A stretch of 64,000 bases of DNA from positions 174,501-238,500 of the forward strand of contig NZ_CP083693.1 of assembly GCF_023920105.1 (NCBI RefSeq). The letters run 5' to 3'. Source of the stretch: Bartonella taylorii (GTDB lineage: Bacteria; Pseudomonadota; Alphaproteobacteria; Rhizobiales; Rhizobiaceae). Position 1 is the stretch's first letter. The number at the start of each line of letters is the position of its first letter. Below are positions 18,588-29,600 of the stretch, one piece after another. A program made the translations under genes and the position numbers. Under the pieces are notes generated by a model that had not been told where the DNA came from, did not search any database, and saw only the letters and a list, made by a program, of their open reading frames with translations.

Positions 18588-18818
18588 TTTATCTCATCCT
18601 TTCTTTATATTTTATAAATTAAGAGGTTGCACATTATTTCATAAGTTACAAGAGGTTACACAGTTAAAAATTTAACTTAGGCATTTTTATGTACAAAACG
18701 ATATATTTATAAGTAACAATATGTTGTAAAGCAGACTAACATATGTTACAAATCGTGTATGTACCTTATTTCCGCTTAATTCTAATTCTTTTGCAAATTA
18801 TATTTAGAAAGTTTGACA
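18588..18818. promoter_or_regulatory. Divergent control region: siderophore operon / 2394-aa autotransporter
   Basis: This 231-bp region separates two divergent start codons. Direct repeats AGAGGTTGCACA (18622-18633) and AGAGGTTACACA (18651-18662) are spaced 29 bp, with a partial AAGTTACA at 18643-18650 between them. A perfect 12-bp palindrome TAACATATGTTA lies at 18737-18748, with a related TAACAATATGTTG about 23 bp before it. These look like regulator sites. Whether they bind an iron regulator (Fur, Irr, RirA) or an autotransporter regulator cannot be read from sequence. Confidence 0.5.
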
Positions 18819-21800
18819 ATGATCAATGTATTTAAAAAGCGTACACGTTTGTGCGCACTAACAACGAGCACTCTTTTCTTTTTACAAGGTGTAGATGCGT
18901 CTATGGGGAGTGGTTGGTTTTCATTCCCCTCAGTACAAAAATTATCATCTTTCGTGTTGGGAAGCGGATCCCAAGAACCTGCATCACCACCTACGCCATC
19001 TGGATCGCCATCTATAGAACAATCACCATCTGGAGGGCAATCTCAAGCGCTACCTTTAAAATCTGGAGAGGGCAGTAATCCTGTGCAGGGGAGCAGTAAT
19101 CCTGTGCAAGGGAGCGGTGATCCTGTGAAAGGGAGCGAGAAGGCTGGGCAGGGGAGCGAGAAGGTTGGACAGGGAAGTGAGAATGCTGAACAAGGTGCGG
19201 GAACTGTTCAGGGGAAAGGGTCTTCAAAGCTCACTTTTGCGTGCAATGGTGGGAATTATAAAAGCGTTGCTTCCATGTTCTGTGATGATGGTGGGAATCA
19301 TGTAATGAAAAGGGGTGCTATTCAGACGCAGAAAATTGATCAAATTGCTGTGTATGCAACGACTAAGTCTTCATCGGAGCTTTCTGGTGGAATACAGAGG
19401 CCTGTTACTGATGGGGCGGGTGGTCAGGATTCTGGTTTGGGTGTAGGAGGAGTAATTTCAGGGACAACTATTGTGTTAAATAATATGTCCATTAGTGGGG
19501 TGGCTCCTTCGTCTATTGCAGTGGTGCCTCCTATAAAAGGTGCTTTAGATGATGTGGCTAAAAAAACAGCTGGTGATCATGGTGAAGCTTTTGCGGCAGG
19601 GGTATTAGCAACGTCTTTTTCAAAAGTTAAGTTGGAAAATTCGAATATTAAGAAGTTTGCAGTTGGGGTTCATGCGCACCAGTACGGGGGAATCTACATG
19701 AAAGGTGGGACGGTCTATTATACTGATATAGGTGCTGCGGCTCGTCAGGGATCGTTTGTTATTTTGGATGGAGTGGTTTTTGATGAAGTTAGAACTGGTT
19801 TGCACAGTTCTAATGGATCTAGAATAATGATGAAATCTGGGCAGATTAACTTTGCGAAAGGCGGAGCAGGAGTCATATCGGAGAATAAAGGAATTGTTAA
19901 ATTAGAAGGGGCTAGAATAAGAATTAAAGAGGGAAGTGGTAAGCAAGATACTTCTGATGTTACAAGTTTTGCCCTCCTTTCGGATGGAGGGCTTATTTCC
20001 TTTCATAATGGAGAAGTTACGGGGACTGATGCAGTTGCTTTGTGGGTAACTGATGATATTACTGCGTCTTCTCTTCGAATGAATGTTGATGCTTTACCGG
20101 GTTTTCTCTCTCACCGTTCTTTGGGTAGTGAAAGTAGTGACCATAATATGAATCCAGTTTATAAAGTTCATCACGTTGTGGATAGTATTTATCCTGATGT
20201 TATCACTACTATGAATTCTATTGTAGGTGATGAAAATACCTCGCACCATCTGAATATTGTAGATTCTAATAGTCCTGTAGATGCTTTGAAGGTTAAAGCT
20301 GATATCAAGGAATCAAATATTAAAATTGAGGGGAGAAATTCTTATGGGATATCTTTTGGTAAAATAAGTAGAATAAGTTCAAACGGTCAGAAACGCAAAG
20401 AAAGGAGTGAGGTTAATACCAACAAGCAAATGGTTTTTTTGCAAAAGACTTCTCTTTTTGTTCCGGAAGGTGTAGCTGTTTATGGTAATAATTTGAATGG
20501 TATTGTCCTTTTAGGAGAGGGGACAGTTCTTTCTGGTGATTCATTTTTGAAGGCTGAATCTTTTTCTAATCTGGCTGTGTACGCTTTTAAATCTTCGATT
20601 ATGGGTGATTCTCAAATTAGTGAAAATGCTCATGCTAGACTTTATTTGTCTGATGAATCGGGATGGTATTTAGCAAAAAGTAATAATAGAAATCTGGGAC
20701 AGGTAAATACAGGGGGAGAAGTAAATACGGGGAGGGTAGTAGATAAGTATTGTATAGATTCATGTGTTTCATTTGTAGGTCTTGCAAATAGTGCGATTGC
20801 ATTTTTACCTCCAAGAGATGAAAACGAAGGTTATCAAATGCTGCATATTGGAGACAGTAGAGGTGTAGCTTACATTGCTACTGGAGATTCCAAAATTTAT
20901 GTCAATACGAGTTTTGTTTCTGACGATTCAGGTAACGTTAAACTTTTGTCTGATCAACTTTTTATTTATGGTGATGTTTTTGGAAAAACTAAGGTTTATG
21001 TGAACGACTCGTCTGTCATTGAGACCCTAAATGGAAAGTTAAAAAATGGAGAAAAAGTTCAGCGTGAAAGTATACAAAATCAGGCTGAAGGAAAGGAAAA
21101 TAAGAATATTCCTGACAGTATTCCAATTGTTCAAGTTTTGGGAGAAGCAAACAGAGATTCCTTTGAGCTTGCTACTGGATATGTTACATTGCAGGGTTCG
21201 CCTTATCAGTACATCCTTCGCGCTTCTGATCCAATTCTCGGTTCAGGACGTACACAGCTGTGGAAATTCAACTTAGAAAGTAAATTGGAAGGTGGAGCTG
21301 ACGGATCTGTTAATTCTCCGGGATTGAAGGTTGATCCTAATGCATCTGGTAGCCGCACACCTGATGCTGGTACTCCCACACCTGATGCTGGTACTCCCGC
21401 GCCTGAAGCTGGTACTCCCGCGCCTGAAGCTGGTACTCCCGCATCTGATCCTGGTCGCTCCCCGTCTGAGCCTGGTAGCCACACACCTCAGGCTGATGGT
21501 TCCACAGTTCAGACTGGTAATCCCGTATCTGAGCCTGGTAGCCAAACATCTCAGGCTGGTAACTTGACCCCTCAGGCTGGTATCTCCACACCTGTGTCTG
21601 GTCTCCCCGCGCCTGAGGTTGGTAACTCCGCATCTGATCCTAGTAACCCAATATCTCAGGATGGTAGTCCCACATCTGAGCTTGGTGGCCAGATACCTCA
21701 GACTGGTGGTTCCACACTTCAGACTGGTGACCCCGCACCTGAGGCTGCTAGCCAGACACCTCAGGCTGGTAGCCCTGCATCTGGTGCTTCCGCATCTGAT

Positions 21801-24800
21801 CCTAGTAACCCCACATCTGATCCTGGGCGCTCTCCGTCTGAGCCTGGTAGCCAAACATCTCAGGTTGGTGGTCATATACAGGAGGTTCGTGACTCTTCAT
21901 TGTCTCAGAACTCTATACCTGTAGTATCTGGTCAAGCTGGTTCGCTTGAAAAAGATAATGTAGATCCCTCTACTTTGAGGGTATCTAGTTCACGTGGACC
22001 TTCTGGACATACTCTATCTCTCTCGTATGGAATTCCTACATCTGACCAAGAGAGATATGGAAATATAGTAGTGACAAAAGGCGATGTGGATATTGTACTT
22101 TTGAATCAAATGGATAAAGCTTCTTATGGGGTAGAATCTGGTATGGTAGAGTATAACATAACAGATGAAAGTGGTAACCCTATAACATTTGATAGTAATT
22201 CTGATAGAATTGATGTTATAAAAAGTGTACCTGGTGTGACTCCACCTAGTACGCCTATAGGGACCGGTGTAACTCCTCCTGTTCAATCTAATGAAGCATC
22301 TGAAAATGTAAGGACTATTACGCATGAGGGAGCTGGAATACCTGTAGCAGGAAAAACTCCATCTGTTGTTCCTGCTGGTGCCTCGACACTTCAGGCTGGT
22401 ATCTCCACACCTGAGTCTGGTGTCCCCGCGCCTGAGTTTGGTAACTCCGCATCTGATCCTAGTAACCAAATATCTCAGGATGGTAGTCCCACATCTGAGC
22501 TTGGTGGACAGACACCTCAGGCTGGTGGTTCCACACCTCAGACTGGTGAGCCCGCAACTAAGCCTGGTAGCCACATACCTGATTCTGGTAGCCCTGCGCC
22601 TGAAGCTAGTAATCCCGCATCTGATCCTGGTCGCTCCCCGTCTGAGCCTGGTAGCCACACACCTCAGGCTGGTGGTTCCACACTTCAGACTGGTGACCCC
22701 GCACCTGAGGCTGCTAGCCAGACACCTCAGGCTGGTAGCCCTGCATCTGAGCTTGTTAGTACGCCTGTAGGGACCGGTGTAACTTCTTCTGTTCAATCTA
22801 ATGAAGCATCTGAAAATGTAAGGACTATTACGCATGAGGGAGCTGGAGTACCTGTAGCAGGAGAAACTCCACCTGTTGTTTCTACTGGTGCCTCTGCACC
22901 TAAGGCTTCTAGCCCCACACTTCAGGCTGGTGGTTCCACACTTCAGACTGGTAATCTCGCATCTGAGCCTGGTAGCCCCACACTTCAGGCTGGTAACCTG
23001 ACACCTCAGGCTGGTAGCTCCGCACCTCAGGCTGGTAAATTGCCTTCTGCTGTGAAGTCTACTGATTCCACGAACTCTACGTTAGGTTCCAAAGAATCTA
23101 TTTCTGTAAAGCCTGTGGCTTCTGAGGAATCTAGAGTCCCCGCTGTCGCAGGTGTTAGCAGTGCAGGTAAGGAAGGTACTCCTGCTGGATGTAATGGTAT
23201 TGGGGGGAATGGTGCTGGGCAATCGCAAGGCTCTCTTTTATGCAGTGATGGCAAATCATATACAGTCCGGCAGCTTACACTGAACGCAAATAATTCAACA
23301 CAACATTCTATGCATGTAAAAAGTGGCACGAATATTAAGCTAAACGCTGCCACCATTATTGGTCCGGATTCTGGTAATAGAGATGCTGTTGATCTTGCTA
23401 AATTGAGTTCTGTAAGTGCTGTTTTTGCAGAAGAGAATGCAGAAGTTGTTTTAGAGAATAAATCAATAATTCAATCTTCTGTGATTGGGCTTGAGGCGAA
23501 AAGTGGTGGAAAGGTTAAAATGGATAACGGGACAGTCAATGCTCGTTATATGGCTGCTTTGGCGGGTACGGGGGCTGTTGTTACTTTAAAGAACACGCAA
23601 ATTAATGTGGAGGGGGATTCAGCTACCGCTGGTTTGGTTAGTAAAGGCGGTGATATAACCATGGAATCTGGAACGATTACTATGAAAAAGGGAGTTGCGG
23701 TTCAGTCGGAAGAAGGTGGACATGTTAGATTAAACAAAGTTAGCGTTATTGCGAAAAAAGAAGCAAGAGAGCCGGATTCTGCTAACAAGTCTGAACATGC
23801 AGCTATTCTGTTGAACAATAATAGCGTTGTTGAATTTACTCATGGTGATGTTGTTACTGATGCTAATGCTTTGTGGATTAGGGATGGTGATGGCAACATT
23901 GAGCAGGGCTCTTCTAGAAGAAGAAGATCCTCTGACGTTCGTCCTTCTATGAATCACGCTAATATTGAATTTTCTACTATTAAAGTGGAGAGTGATAATT
24001 CCTATGGCATATATTTTGATGGGGCGGGTCGGAAAGCCGTAGATCAACAGAGTCAAAATAAAATCCCAGAAAAAATTGTTTCAGGATCATCAGTTGAGGA
24101 TTCTGGAACAGGAAGCCTTGTTAAGCGAAGTGCTGTACGTCCACAGGAGAAAGCTCCTGTAAGCATAACAGGGGCGGTTTCACTGAAACGCACTAATTTC
24201 GAAGTTCTAAAAAGCATAGCTATTTATGGTAATAATTCTGGTGGTCGTGTTTCTTTGGAAAATAGAACAAATCTTACTGGTGATTTGCTTTTGAAAGCAG
24301 AGAGTAATTCTCATATGTCGGTTTTGGTTGATAACTCTTCTATTATGGGTGGTGTGCGCGTTGATAAAACTTCTTATGCTACATTAGATTTGACCAATCG
24401 TTCAGAGTGGTATCTGACAAGAAGTGCGCATAAAAATTTGAGAGCTCCAGATTCAGAGTGCGTGGATTCGTGTATTTCCTCTGTAAGTCTTGTAAATAGT
24501 GATATTCATTTTTTACCTTCGCAATCTGAAGAGTTAGAGTATCAGACACTTCGCATTGGAGAAGGAAAAGGTATTGTCTACAAAGCGCAGGGCGATGTTT
24601 CAATTCACTTCAATGCACGTTTAAACCCCAATGATCCGAGTGATAGACAAGTAAGTGATCGACTTGTAATCCATGGTGATGTTGAAGGAAAAACAGTAGT
24701 ATCTGTGCGAAGCGTTTCTGGAAGTGTAGGAGAAAACAACGGAAGTGATAAAACAGCACATAGTGTTTCAGTTATTCAGGTTTATGGAAAGGCAGAAAAA

Positions 24801-26003
24801 GATTCTTTCCGGCTGGATAGTGATTATGTTGCGCTGGGGAACTCACCTTACAAATATACTCTTCGTTCTTACAGTCCAGAAATGACTTCGAAACAAGAAC
24901 ATGTTCAACAGAAGTTTATGAAGGACGGTGGAGAATTTTGGAATTTCCGTTTAGAGAATCAGTATGTTAAGTCTGAGAGTTTTGATGCAAATATCGTTTC
25001 TAAGGCCGATACTATCTCTCTTCCTAGGAAAGTTGTAAGATCTGTTGTTCCGCAAGTTCCGACTTATCTGCTCTTGCCAAATAGCGTGTTTCATGCTGGT
25101 TTGATGGATATTAGCAATCAAAACAAGCAGTTAGAGACATTGCGGACTACTTCCAGTGGAATGGTAGAAATTCGTGAAAATCCTGCTTTGTATTTGCGCG
25201 GCTATGGCGGAAGTTACCGTTATGCTTCAGATTTGTCCGCACTTGAATATGGTTACGGAGGTGATCTTAGCTATAATGGTGTAGAGGCAGGTGTCTTGTT
25301 AAAAACAATTGAAAATGCTGACAACGCCATATCCTTTGGGGTTATGGGGTCTTATGGCAAACTTTCTCTCCAGCCTCAAGATGTTGAACAAAGCCAAGAG
25401 AGTGCCTTTGATAAATGGACTGCTACAGCCTATGGTAGCCTGCAGCATGAGACGGGTCTCTATGTAGATGGTCTTCTCTCCTATGGTCTGTTCAAAGGTG
25501 ATGTTGTCACCCTTGCACGGGGCAAGACAGCAACATTGAAGGGTAATCCTTTAAGCGTTTCTTTGACTGGTGGTCAGACGTTTGTAACGGGATATGAAGG
25601 TTTTGTCTTTGATCCACAAGTTCAGGTTGTTTATCAACATCTCCAGTTTAGTAAGGCCCGTGATATTGACAATTTTGATATTGAGCTTGGCAAGCTTGAT
25701 CAGTGGGTAGCACGTGTTGGTGGGCGTTTGAGCAAGGTTCCTACAGGATCTGAAGGAGTGAATGCTGTTGCTTTCTACGGGAAGCTTTATTTTGCACATG
25801 GTTTTGGAGGGAATAAATCTGTGCATTTCAAAGATGCTTTCCAGTTAGGTGCTTTTGGTTCTTCGCTAGAAGCTGGATTAGGATTTAATGCCAAATTGTC
25901 TTCGCAGTTTTCTCTGCATGGTGATGTTGTCTATCAACATAAGCTCAATAAGGCTGGTTTCTCTGGTACCAGTTTTTCTGGCGGAATCCGCTATCAGTTT
26001 TAG
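18819..26003 (+). CDS. Giant double-passenger autotransporter (2394 aa)
   Basis: Type V surface protein. The start chosen is ATG at 18819 (MINVFKKRTRLC...), matching its paralogs; a TTG six bases earlier is also in frame. Signal peptide residues 1-27. Gly/Ser/Gln heptads about 82-131 (GSxxxVQ type). First passenger unit about 135-815, ending with pre-barrel motifs (QVLGEANRDSFELATGYVTL, WKFNLE) but with no barrel. Heptapeptide linkers about 841-1023, 1186-1310 and 1357-1405. Second passenger unit about 1440-2040, again ending QVYGKAEKDSFRL and FWNFRLE. Barrel about 2074-2394, ending GGIRYQF. It looks like a fusion of two autotransporter genes that kept one translocator. A module containing SNEASENVRTITHEGAG occurs twice in the linker. 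Confidence 0.92.
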   Translation: MINVFKKRTRLCALTTSTLFFLQGVDASMGSGWFSFPSVQKLSSFVLGSGSQEPASPPTPSGSPSIEQSPSGGQSQALPLKSGEGSNPVQGSSNPVQGSGDPVKGSEKAGQGSEKVGQGSENAEQGAGTVQGKGSSKLTFACNGGNYKSVASMFCDDGGNHVMKRGAIQTQKIDQIAVYATTKSSSELSGGIQRPVTDGAGGQDSGLGVGGVISGTTIVLNNMSISGVAPSSIAVVPPIKGALDDVAKKTAGDHGEAFAAGVLATSFSKVKLENSNIKKFAVGVHAHQYGGIYMKGGTVYYTDIGAAARQGSFVILDGVVFDEVRTGLHSSNGSRIMMKSGQINFAKGGAGVISENKGIVKLEGARIRIKEGSGKQDTSDVTSFALLSDGGLISFHNGEVTGTDAVALWVTDDITASSLRMNVDALPGFLSHRSLGSESSDHNMNPVYKVHHVVDSIYPDVITTMNSIVGDENTSHHLNIVDSNSPVDALKVKADIKESNIKIEGRNSYGISFGKISRISSNGQKRKERSEVNTNKQMVFLQKTSLFVPEGVAVYGNNLNGIVLLGEGTVLSGDSFLKAESFSNLAVYAFKSSIMGDSQISENAHARLYLSDESGWYLAKSNNRNLGQVNTGGEVNTGRVVDKYCIDSCVSFVGLANSAIAFLPPRDENEGYQMLHIGDSRGVAYIATGDSKIYVNTSFVSDDSGNVKLLSDQLFIYGDVFGKTKVYVNDSSVIETLNGKLKNGEKVQRESIQNQAEGKENKNIPDSIPIVQVLGEANRDSFELATGYVTLQGSPYQYILRASDPILGSGRTQLWKFNLESKLEGGADGSVNSPGLKVDPNASGSRTPDAGTPTPDAGTPAPEAGTPAPEAGTPASDPGRSPSEPGSHTPQADGSTVQTGNPVSEPGSQTSQAGNLTPQAGISTPVSGLPAPEVGNSASDPSNPISQDGSPTSELGGQIPQTGGSTLQTGDPAPEAASQTPQAGSPASGASASDPSNPTSDPGRSPSEPGSQTSQVGGHIQEVRDSSLSQNSIPVVSGQAGSLEKDNVDPSTLRVSSSRGPSGHTLSLSYGIPTSDQERYGNIVVTKGDVDIVLLNQMDKASYGVESGMVEYNITDESGNPITFDSNSDRIDVIKSVPGVTPPSTPIGTGVTPPVQSNEASENVRTITHEGAGIPVAGKTPSVVPAGASTLQAGISTPESGVPAPEFGNSASDPSNQISQDGSPTSELGGQTPQAGGSTPQTGEPATKPGSHIPDSGSPAPEASNPASDPGRSPSEPGSHTPQAGGSTLQTGDPAPEAASQTPQAGSPASELVSTPVGTGVTSSVQSNEASENVRTITHEGAGVPVAGETPPVVSTGASAPKASSPTLQAGGSTLQTGNLASEPGSPTLQAGNLTPQAGSSAPQAGKLPSAVKSTDSTNSTLGSKESISVKPVASEESRVPAVAGVSSAGKEGTPAGCNGIGGNGAGQSQGSLLCSDGKSYTVRQLTLNANNSTQHSMHVKSGTNIKLNAATIIGPDSGNRDAVDLAKLSSVSAVFAEENAEVVLENKSIIQSSVIGLEAKSGGKVKMDNGTVNARYMAALAGTGAVVTLKNTQINVEGDSATAGLVSKGGDITMESGTITMKKGVAVQSEEGGHVRLNKVSVIAKKEAREPDSANKSEHAAILLNNNSVVEFTHGDVVTDANALWIRDGDGNIEQGSSRRRRSSDVRPSMNHANIEFSTIKVESDNSYGIYFDGAGRKAVDQQSQNKIPEKIVSGSSVEDSGTGSLVKRSAVRPQEKAPVSITGAVSLKRTNFEVLKSIAIYGNNSGGRVSLENRTNLTGDLLLKAESNSHMSVLVDNSSIMGGVRVDKTSYATLDLTNRSEWYLTRSAHKNLRAPDSECVDSCISSVSLVNSDIHFLPSQSEELEYQTLRIGEGKGIVYKAQGDVSIHFNARLNPNDPSDRQVSDRLVIHGDVEGKTVVSVRSVSGSVGENNGSDKTAHSVSVIQVYGKAEKDSFRLDSDYVALGNSPYKYTLRSYSPEMTSKQEHVQQKFMKDGGEFWNFRLENQYVKSESFDANIVSKADTISLPRKVVRSVVPQVPTYLLLPNSVFHAGLMDISNQNKQLETLRTTSSGMVEIRENPALYLRGYGGSYRYASDLSALEYGYGGDLSYNGVEAGVLLKTIENADNAISFGVMGSYGKLSLQPQDVEQSQESAFDKWTATAYGSLQHETGLYVDGLLSYGLFKGDVVTLARGKTATLKGNPLSVSLTGGQTFVTGYEGFVFDPQVQVVYQHLQFSKARDIDNFDIELGKLDQWVARVGGRLSKVPTGSEGVNAVAFYGKLYFAHGFGGNKSVHFKDAFQLGAFGSSLEAGLGFNAKLSSQFSLHGDVVYQHKLNKAGFSGTSFSGGIRYQF
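21343..23040 (+). repeat. 21-bp (heptapeptide) repeat linker in the 2394-aa gene
   Basis: Three blocks (21343-21890, 22378-22750, 22890-23040) of degenerate 21-base units encoding heptads of the type AGTPAPE / PGSxTPQ / TGGSTLQ. They sit between the two passenger units. Period 21 keeps the frame, so unit gain or loss changes linker length without breaking the gene. The same repeats create long open frames on the other strand and in another forward frame. Confidence 0.9.
22613..25995 (+). repeat. Duplicated 3' tract, copy A (partner 32312-35799)
   Basis: From about 22745 to 25995 the sequence reads the same as 32549-35799 at a constant offset of 9804. Upstream of a 105-bp (35-codon) insertion in copy B, a further ~135 bp matches at offset 9699. 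It covers the linker end, the second passenger unit and the barrel, stopping four codons short of the stop. Such identity in otherwise divergent paralogs implies very recent duplication or gene conversion. Confidence 0.92.
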
Positions 26004-26030
26004 GATAAGCTACAGTACGTATCTTTACGA

Positions 26031-26055
26031 AAAGGCAGCATAATGCTGCCTTTTT
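26031..26055 (+). terminator. Intrinsic terminator of the 2394-aa autotransporter
   Basis: GGCAGCA and TGCTGCC pair across a TAA loop, flanked by AAAA and TTTTT; 28 bases after the stop codon. Confidence 0.88.
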
Positions 26056-26456
26056 GCTTTATAACAATCTGTGTTGCTATTAAAAGATCCTAGTCCTTTT
26101 GATACGAAAGTCACAATATTTTTCTTTTTGTTTTACGTGTGAAAGCATTTTTTATGCTAAAGCAAATTTTCTTAAAATTTTGGCTGATAATGACACGATA
26201 CAGTGACTGACTTATAGAGGCTCTTTAATGGTGGGGGGGCTGCGTTAGTGTATAATATCTTAAAATATGCTACTTTATGGCGATCTGATTTATCCGCTAT
26301 AATGCTTAATGTTTCTTAACGCTGGTTTTTAGAATTTATTTTTACTGATTTAGATAATTCTTTCACACATGTCTTTGGTCAATTTTTAAAGTCCACAAGG
26401 GTAGATTGTGTCTTTAATTAATTACACGCTATGATTTTATTTTTGCTTTACACTAA

Positions 26457-26469
26457 ATGCATAATGCAT
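26457..26469. promoter_or_regulatory. Palindromic element ATGCAT-A-ATGCAT
   Basis: A perfect 6+6 inverted repeat with one central base, 221 bp upstream of the 1133-aa autotransporter, next to TTTACAC. It is similar to TACAT-W-ATGYR elements upstream of other plus-strand family members. Candidate shared operator; regulator unknown. Confidence 0.4.
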
Positions 26470-26659
26470 TATACACCTATAAAGTGCATTAAATGAATAT
26501 TCTCTCATAAGTGGTTGTTGTATTGGACGTAGATCTTCAGCCAAGTTTATTTGGATAATTTATTGCACGGGTTAAATGAGCAATAGATGCATCCTTTTGG
26601 TTTCGCCTTTTTATTTTGAGGTGTTTACCGAGGTGTTTTCGCGAGTGCTTTTGTTTTCA

Positions 26660-26698
26660 ATGAGAGGGGAAGAAAAGTTTCGAGGGAACTATGATTAA
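26660..26698 (+). other. Candidate leader mini-ORF overlapping the next start
   Basis: ATG at 26660 opens 12 codons (MRGEEKFRGNYD) that stop at 26698, five bases inside the autotransporter start (26691-26693). A similar frame occurs before the 1745-aa gene. It may be translated as a coupled leader, or the sequence may be conserved only as an untranslated leader. Confidence 0.3.
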
Positions 26699-29600
26699 AG
26701 TGTTTAGAAATCATGTATGTTTATGTACTTTCACAACGGCTATCTTTTCTTTGCTACAAAGTGGAATAGCAGTTGGTGCAAATATTGGAAGAGAAGGGGG
26801 AAAATCTTATAATATTAGCGTTTTTCCAGTGCCCCCAAGTGTGACCCTCTCTAGTTCTCCTAGAGAGATTCCTAACAGATCTGGTACGTATGACTATAAC
26901 GGGAATAATGGCTTTAGCGGATATGGATATAGTGGTGGCTATAATAGCCTTAGTGGTAGAAGACATAATAGCCTTAAAGGGGAGAGTGGGTCTGTTGGTG
27001 TCAATTCTACCGATATCAGTATTACTTCGATCAACTCAATCAACCCAGCTACTCCGATTAGCGCGTATAGGGGGCCAGATGGGAACGGATATATAGGTAT
27101 CAACGGGCATGAAGTTCTAGACTCTAATAGTATTAGTGGTAGCAGCCATAATCGCTTTTTTAGTGAGAGTCACCATAATGGCTTTAGCGGGGAGCGTGTG
27201 GGCAGCGGATCTGGTAGTGTAGTTTCTCATGTTCTTCTTGGTGGGAATAACTTGAATCGTACTCTTAGCGGAGAAAGTGGGGATAATGGACATATCGAGT
27301 ATAATCGTTTTGATGTCGAATATAATGGTGAGAAGCAATCATTATATGATGGCTTATATTATGTGTGTGACGGTTGCGGGAGCCGCCTAATTGATAATCA
27401 ATTTTATAAAATTACGAATGAGAACGTTTCCAACTATCCTTCTGATCCTACTGCTATAACGGTGAAAGGAATAGGTACGAAAGTTATTGGGAAAAATGTA
27501 ACGGTTAGTAGTCAAGTTGCTGATAAAACTTTTCTAGTAGGTGTGCATGTATTAGAGAACGGTAAGATTGTTTTGGAAGATCCGATTCTCAAAGGCACAG
27601 TTATAGCCCTTCGTGCGAGTGATGGAGTGATTGAGGTAAAAAATGGAAAGATTGAGAAAAGTCATGAGGGTGTTGATGCAACAGAGAATTCGTTTGTTCT
27701 TTTAGAAGATACAGAAATTAAGACTGCTAATGGGATCGCAAGTCTTTTAAGTTATGAGCATTCAGAAGTTTGGATGTCAGGTGGATCAGTTGATTTTATG
27801 AACAGCCATGGGATTTCTTCGATGTTAGGTGGAAAAGTAAATCTCGAGAATGTTGAAATTACTGGGAAGGCGGACAAAGGCAAGGATCGTGCGGTTGTAC
27901 ATATGGATTCAGGGGGGGCTGTTAATTTAGAGGGTAGTATTGTTAGTGCTGGTGGGGGCCTCCATGGTATATTATTAGAAACTACAGTCGATTCTATTCC
28001 TCTGCAGGAAGTTACAGATTTATCAAATGAGGATTATGATTTAAAGATTCCTGTGACTGAAGTTAATATGAAATCCTCTTCTGTTACCGTAAAGGGTAAG
28101 GGATCTTATGGTATCTACTTGCGGGGAGAGAAGCCATGGAGCGAAGGTGAAGCCAAAAAAGAAGAAATTTCATCAGAGAAAGAAAAAAATCCACCACGAT
28201 TAGAAGTTGTTAATTTGGATAAAACAGAGTTTTCTGTTTTAGACGATGCGGCTCTTTATGGTAGAAACATTATTTCTGGTGCGGTGGGGTTGGTGCACAG
28301 CACTCTTCGTTCCGGGAATTTTTTATTAAAAGCTGAGGAAGGTGCTTCTATAACAGTTTTGGCTGATGCTTCTACTCTTGAAGGCCGTACTTACGTTGAT
28401 AAAAATTCTAATGCCAAACTTTATTTGGGAGGCCGTTCTAAATGGATTTTACAACAACCGTTGCAAAAAGATCAACATGAGGCTGCACATGATTCTTCTA
28501 TTTCACTTGTAAGCCTTATGGGTGATAGTAGTATTAAGTTTACACAATTAAAACCTGATCAGAATTACATTTACCAAACACTCAGCATTGGAAAAGGAAC
28601 AGGTGAGGTTTATAGAGCGCAGGATGGTGCTCAGATTTATCTTAATACATATCTGAATAGTGGTGGCGCTCTTGATCATCAACAGACTGATCGTGTTTTG
28701 ATTGATGGTGATGTTTTTGGAATAACAACAGTGCATGTGCATGGTATTTCAGGAAGTCCAGGGGAATCTACTGGGAGTGGTGGAAATAATCAAGGTATTT
28801 CAATTATTCAGGTTTCTGGAGAGGCAAAAGAGCGTTCTTTTCAGTTGTATGGTGGTTATGTTGCTCTGAAAGATTCACCTTATCAGTATAGGCTTTATGC
28901 TTATGGTCCAACGTCTGGTTTGGGAGAAGCGGATCCTACTCAAAGATTGGTTAAAGGTAGCGGGGAATTTTGGGATTTTCGTCTCGAAAATGGATATATT
29001 GATGCTGATCTTAGACCTGAACCAGCCCCGATTCCTAGGCCTGAACCAGAACCTTCTCCTGATCTTAGACCTGAACCAGCGCCAGCTCCTGGACCTGATC
29101 CAAAACCTCATCCTAAGCCCGGAATCAAGGCTGTTGTTCCACAAGTTCCGACTTATCTGCTTTTGCCAAATGCTTTATTTCATGCAGGTTTGATGAATAT
29201 TAGCAATCAAAACAATCGGTTAGAAGCTTTGCGAACCACTTCCAATGGCATGTTAGAAATTCGTGAAAATCCTGCCTTTTTTGTGCGTGGTTATGGTGGA
29301 AATTACCGTTATGTTTCAAATCTTTCCGCTCTTGAATATGGTTATGGAGGTGAACTTGATTCTAATGCCATAGAGGCAGGCGTTTTGTTGCAAACAGTTG
29401 AAAATGCATATGGTGCTACTTCTTTTGGGGTGATAGGGTCTTACGAGAGACTTTCTTTGCAGCCTTTGGATGTTGAAAAAAGTCAAAAAAGCATGTTTGA
29501 TAAATGGTCAGTGACAGCATATGGTGGTATGCAGTGGGATACGGGCTTTTATGCTGATGGTCTTCTCTCCTATGGTTTGTTTAAGGGTGATGTCCTTACT

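Larger units (their letters stand above)
26004..26690. other. 687-bp intergenic region with autotransporter promoter
   Basis: It holds the terminator of the 2394-aa gene, a G7 tract at 26233-26239, the palindromic element at 26457-26469, and a short reading frame overlapping the next start (26660-26698). No independent gene was seen. Confidence 0.6.

Noticed and set aside
21273..22835. Long open frames on the minus strand (200 and 273 codons) rich in Arg/Cys/Ser, and matching plus-strand frame-shifted ones (101-134 codons)
   Set aside because: They are by-products of the 21-bp heptad repeat, which lacks stops in several frames. They have no ribosome sites, and the real frame encodes a coherent autotransporter linker.
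21343..23040. Possible CRISPR-like array (short regular repeats)
   Set aside because: Period is 21 bases without unique spacers, repeats are degenerate and in frame, and no cas genes are nearby.
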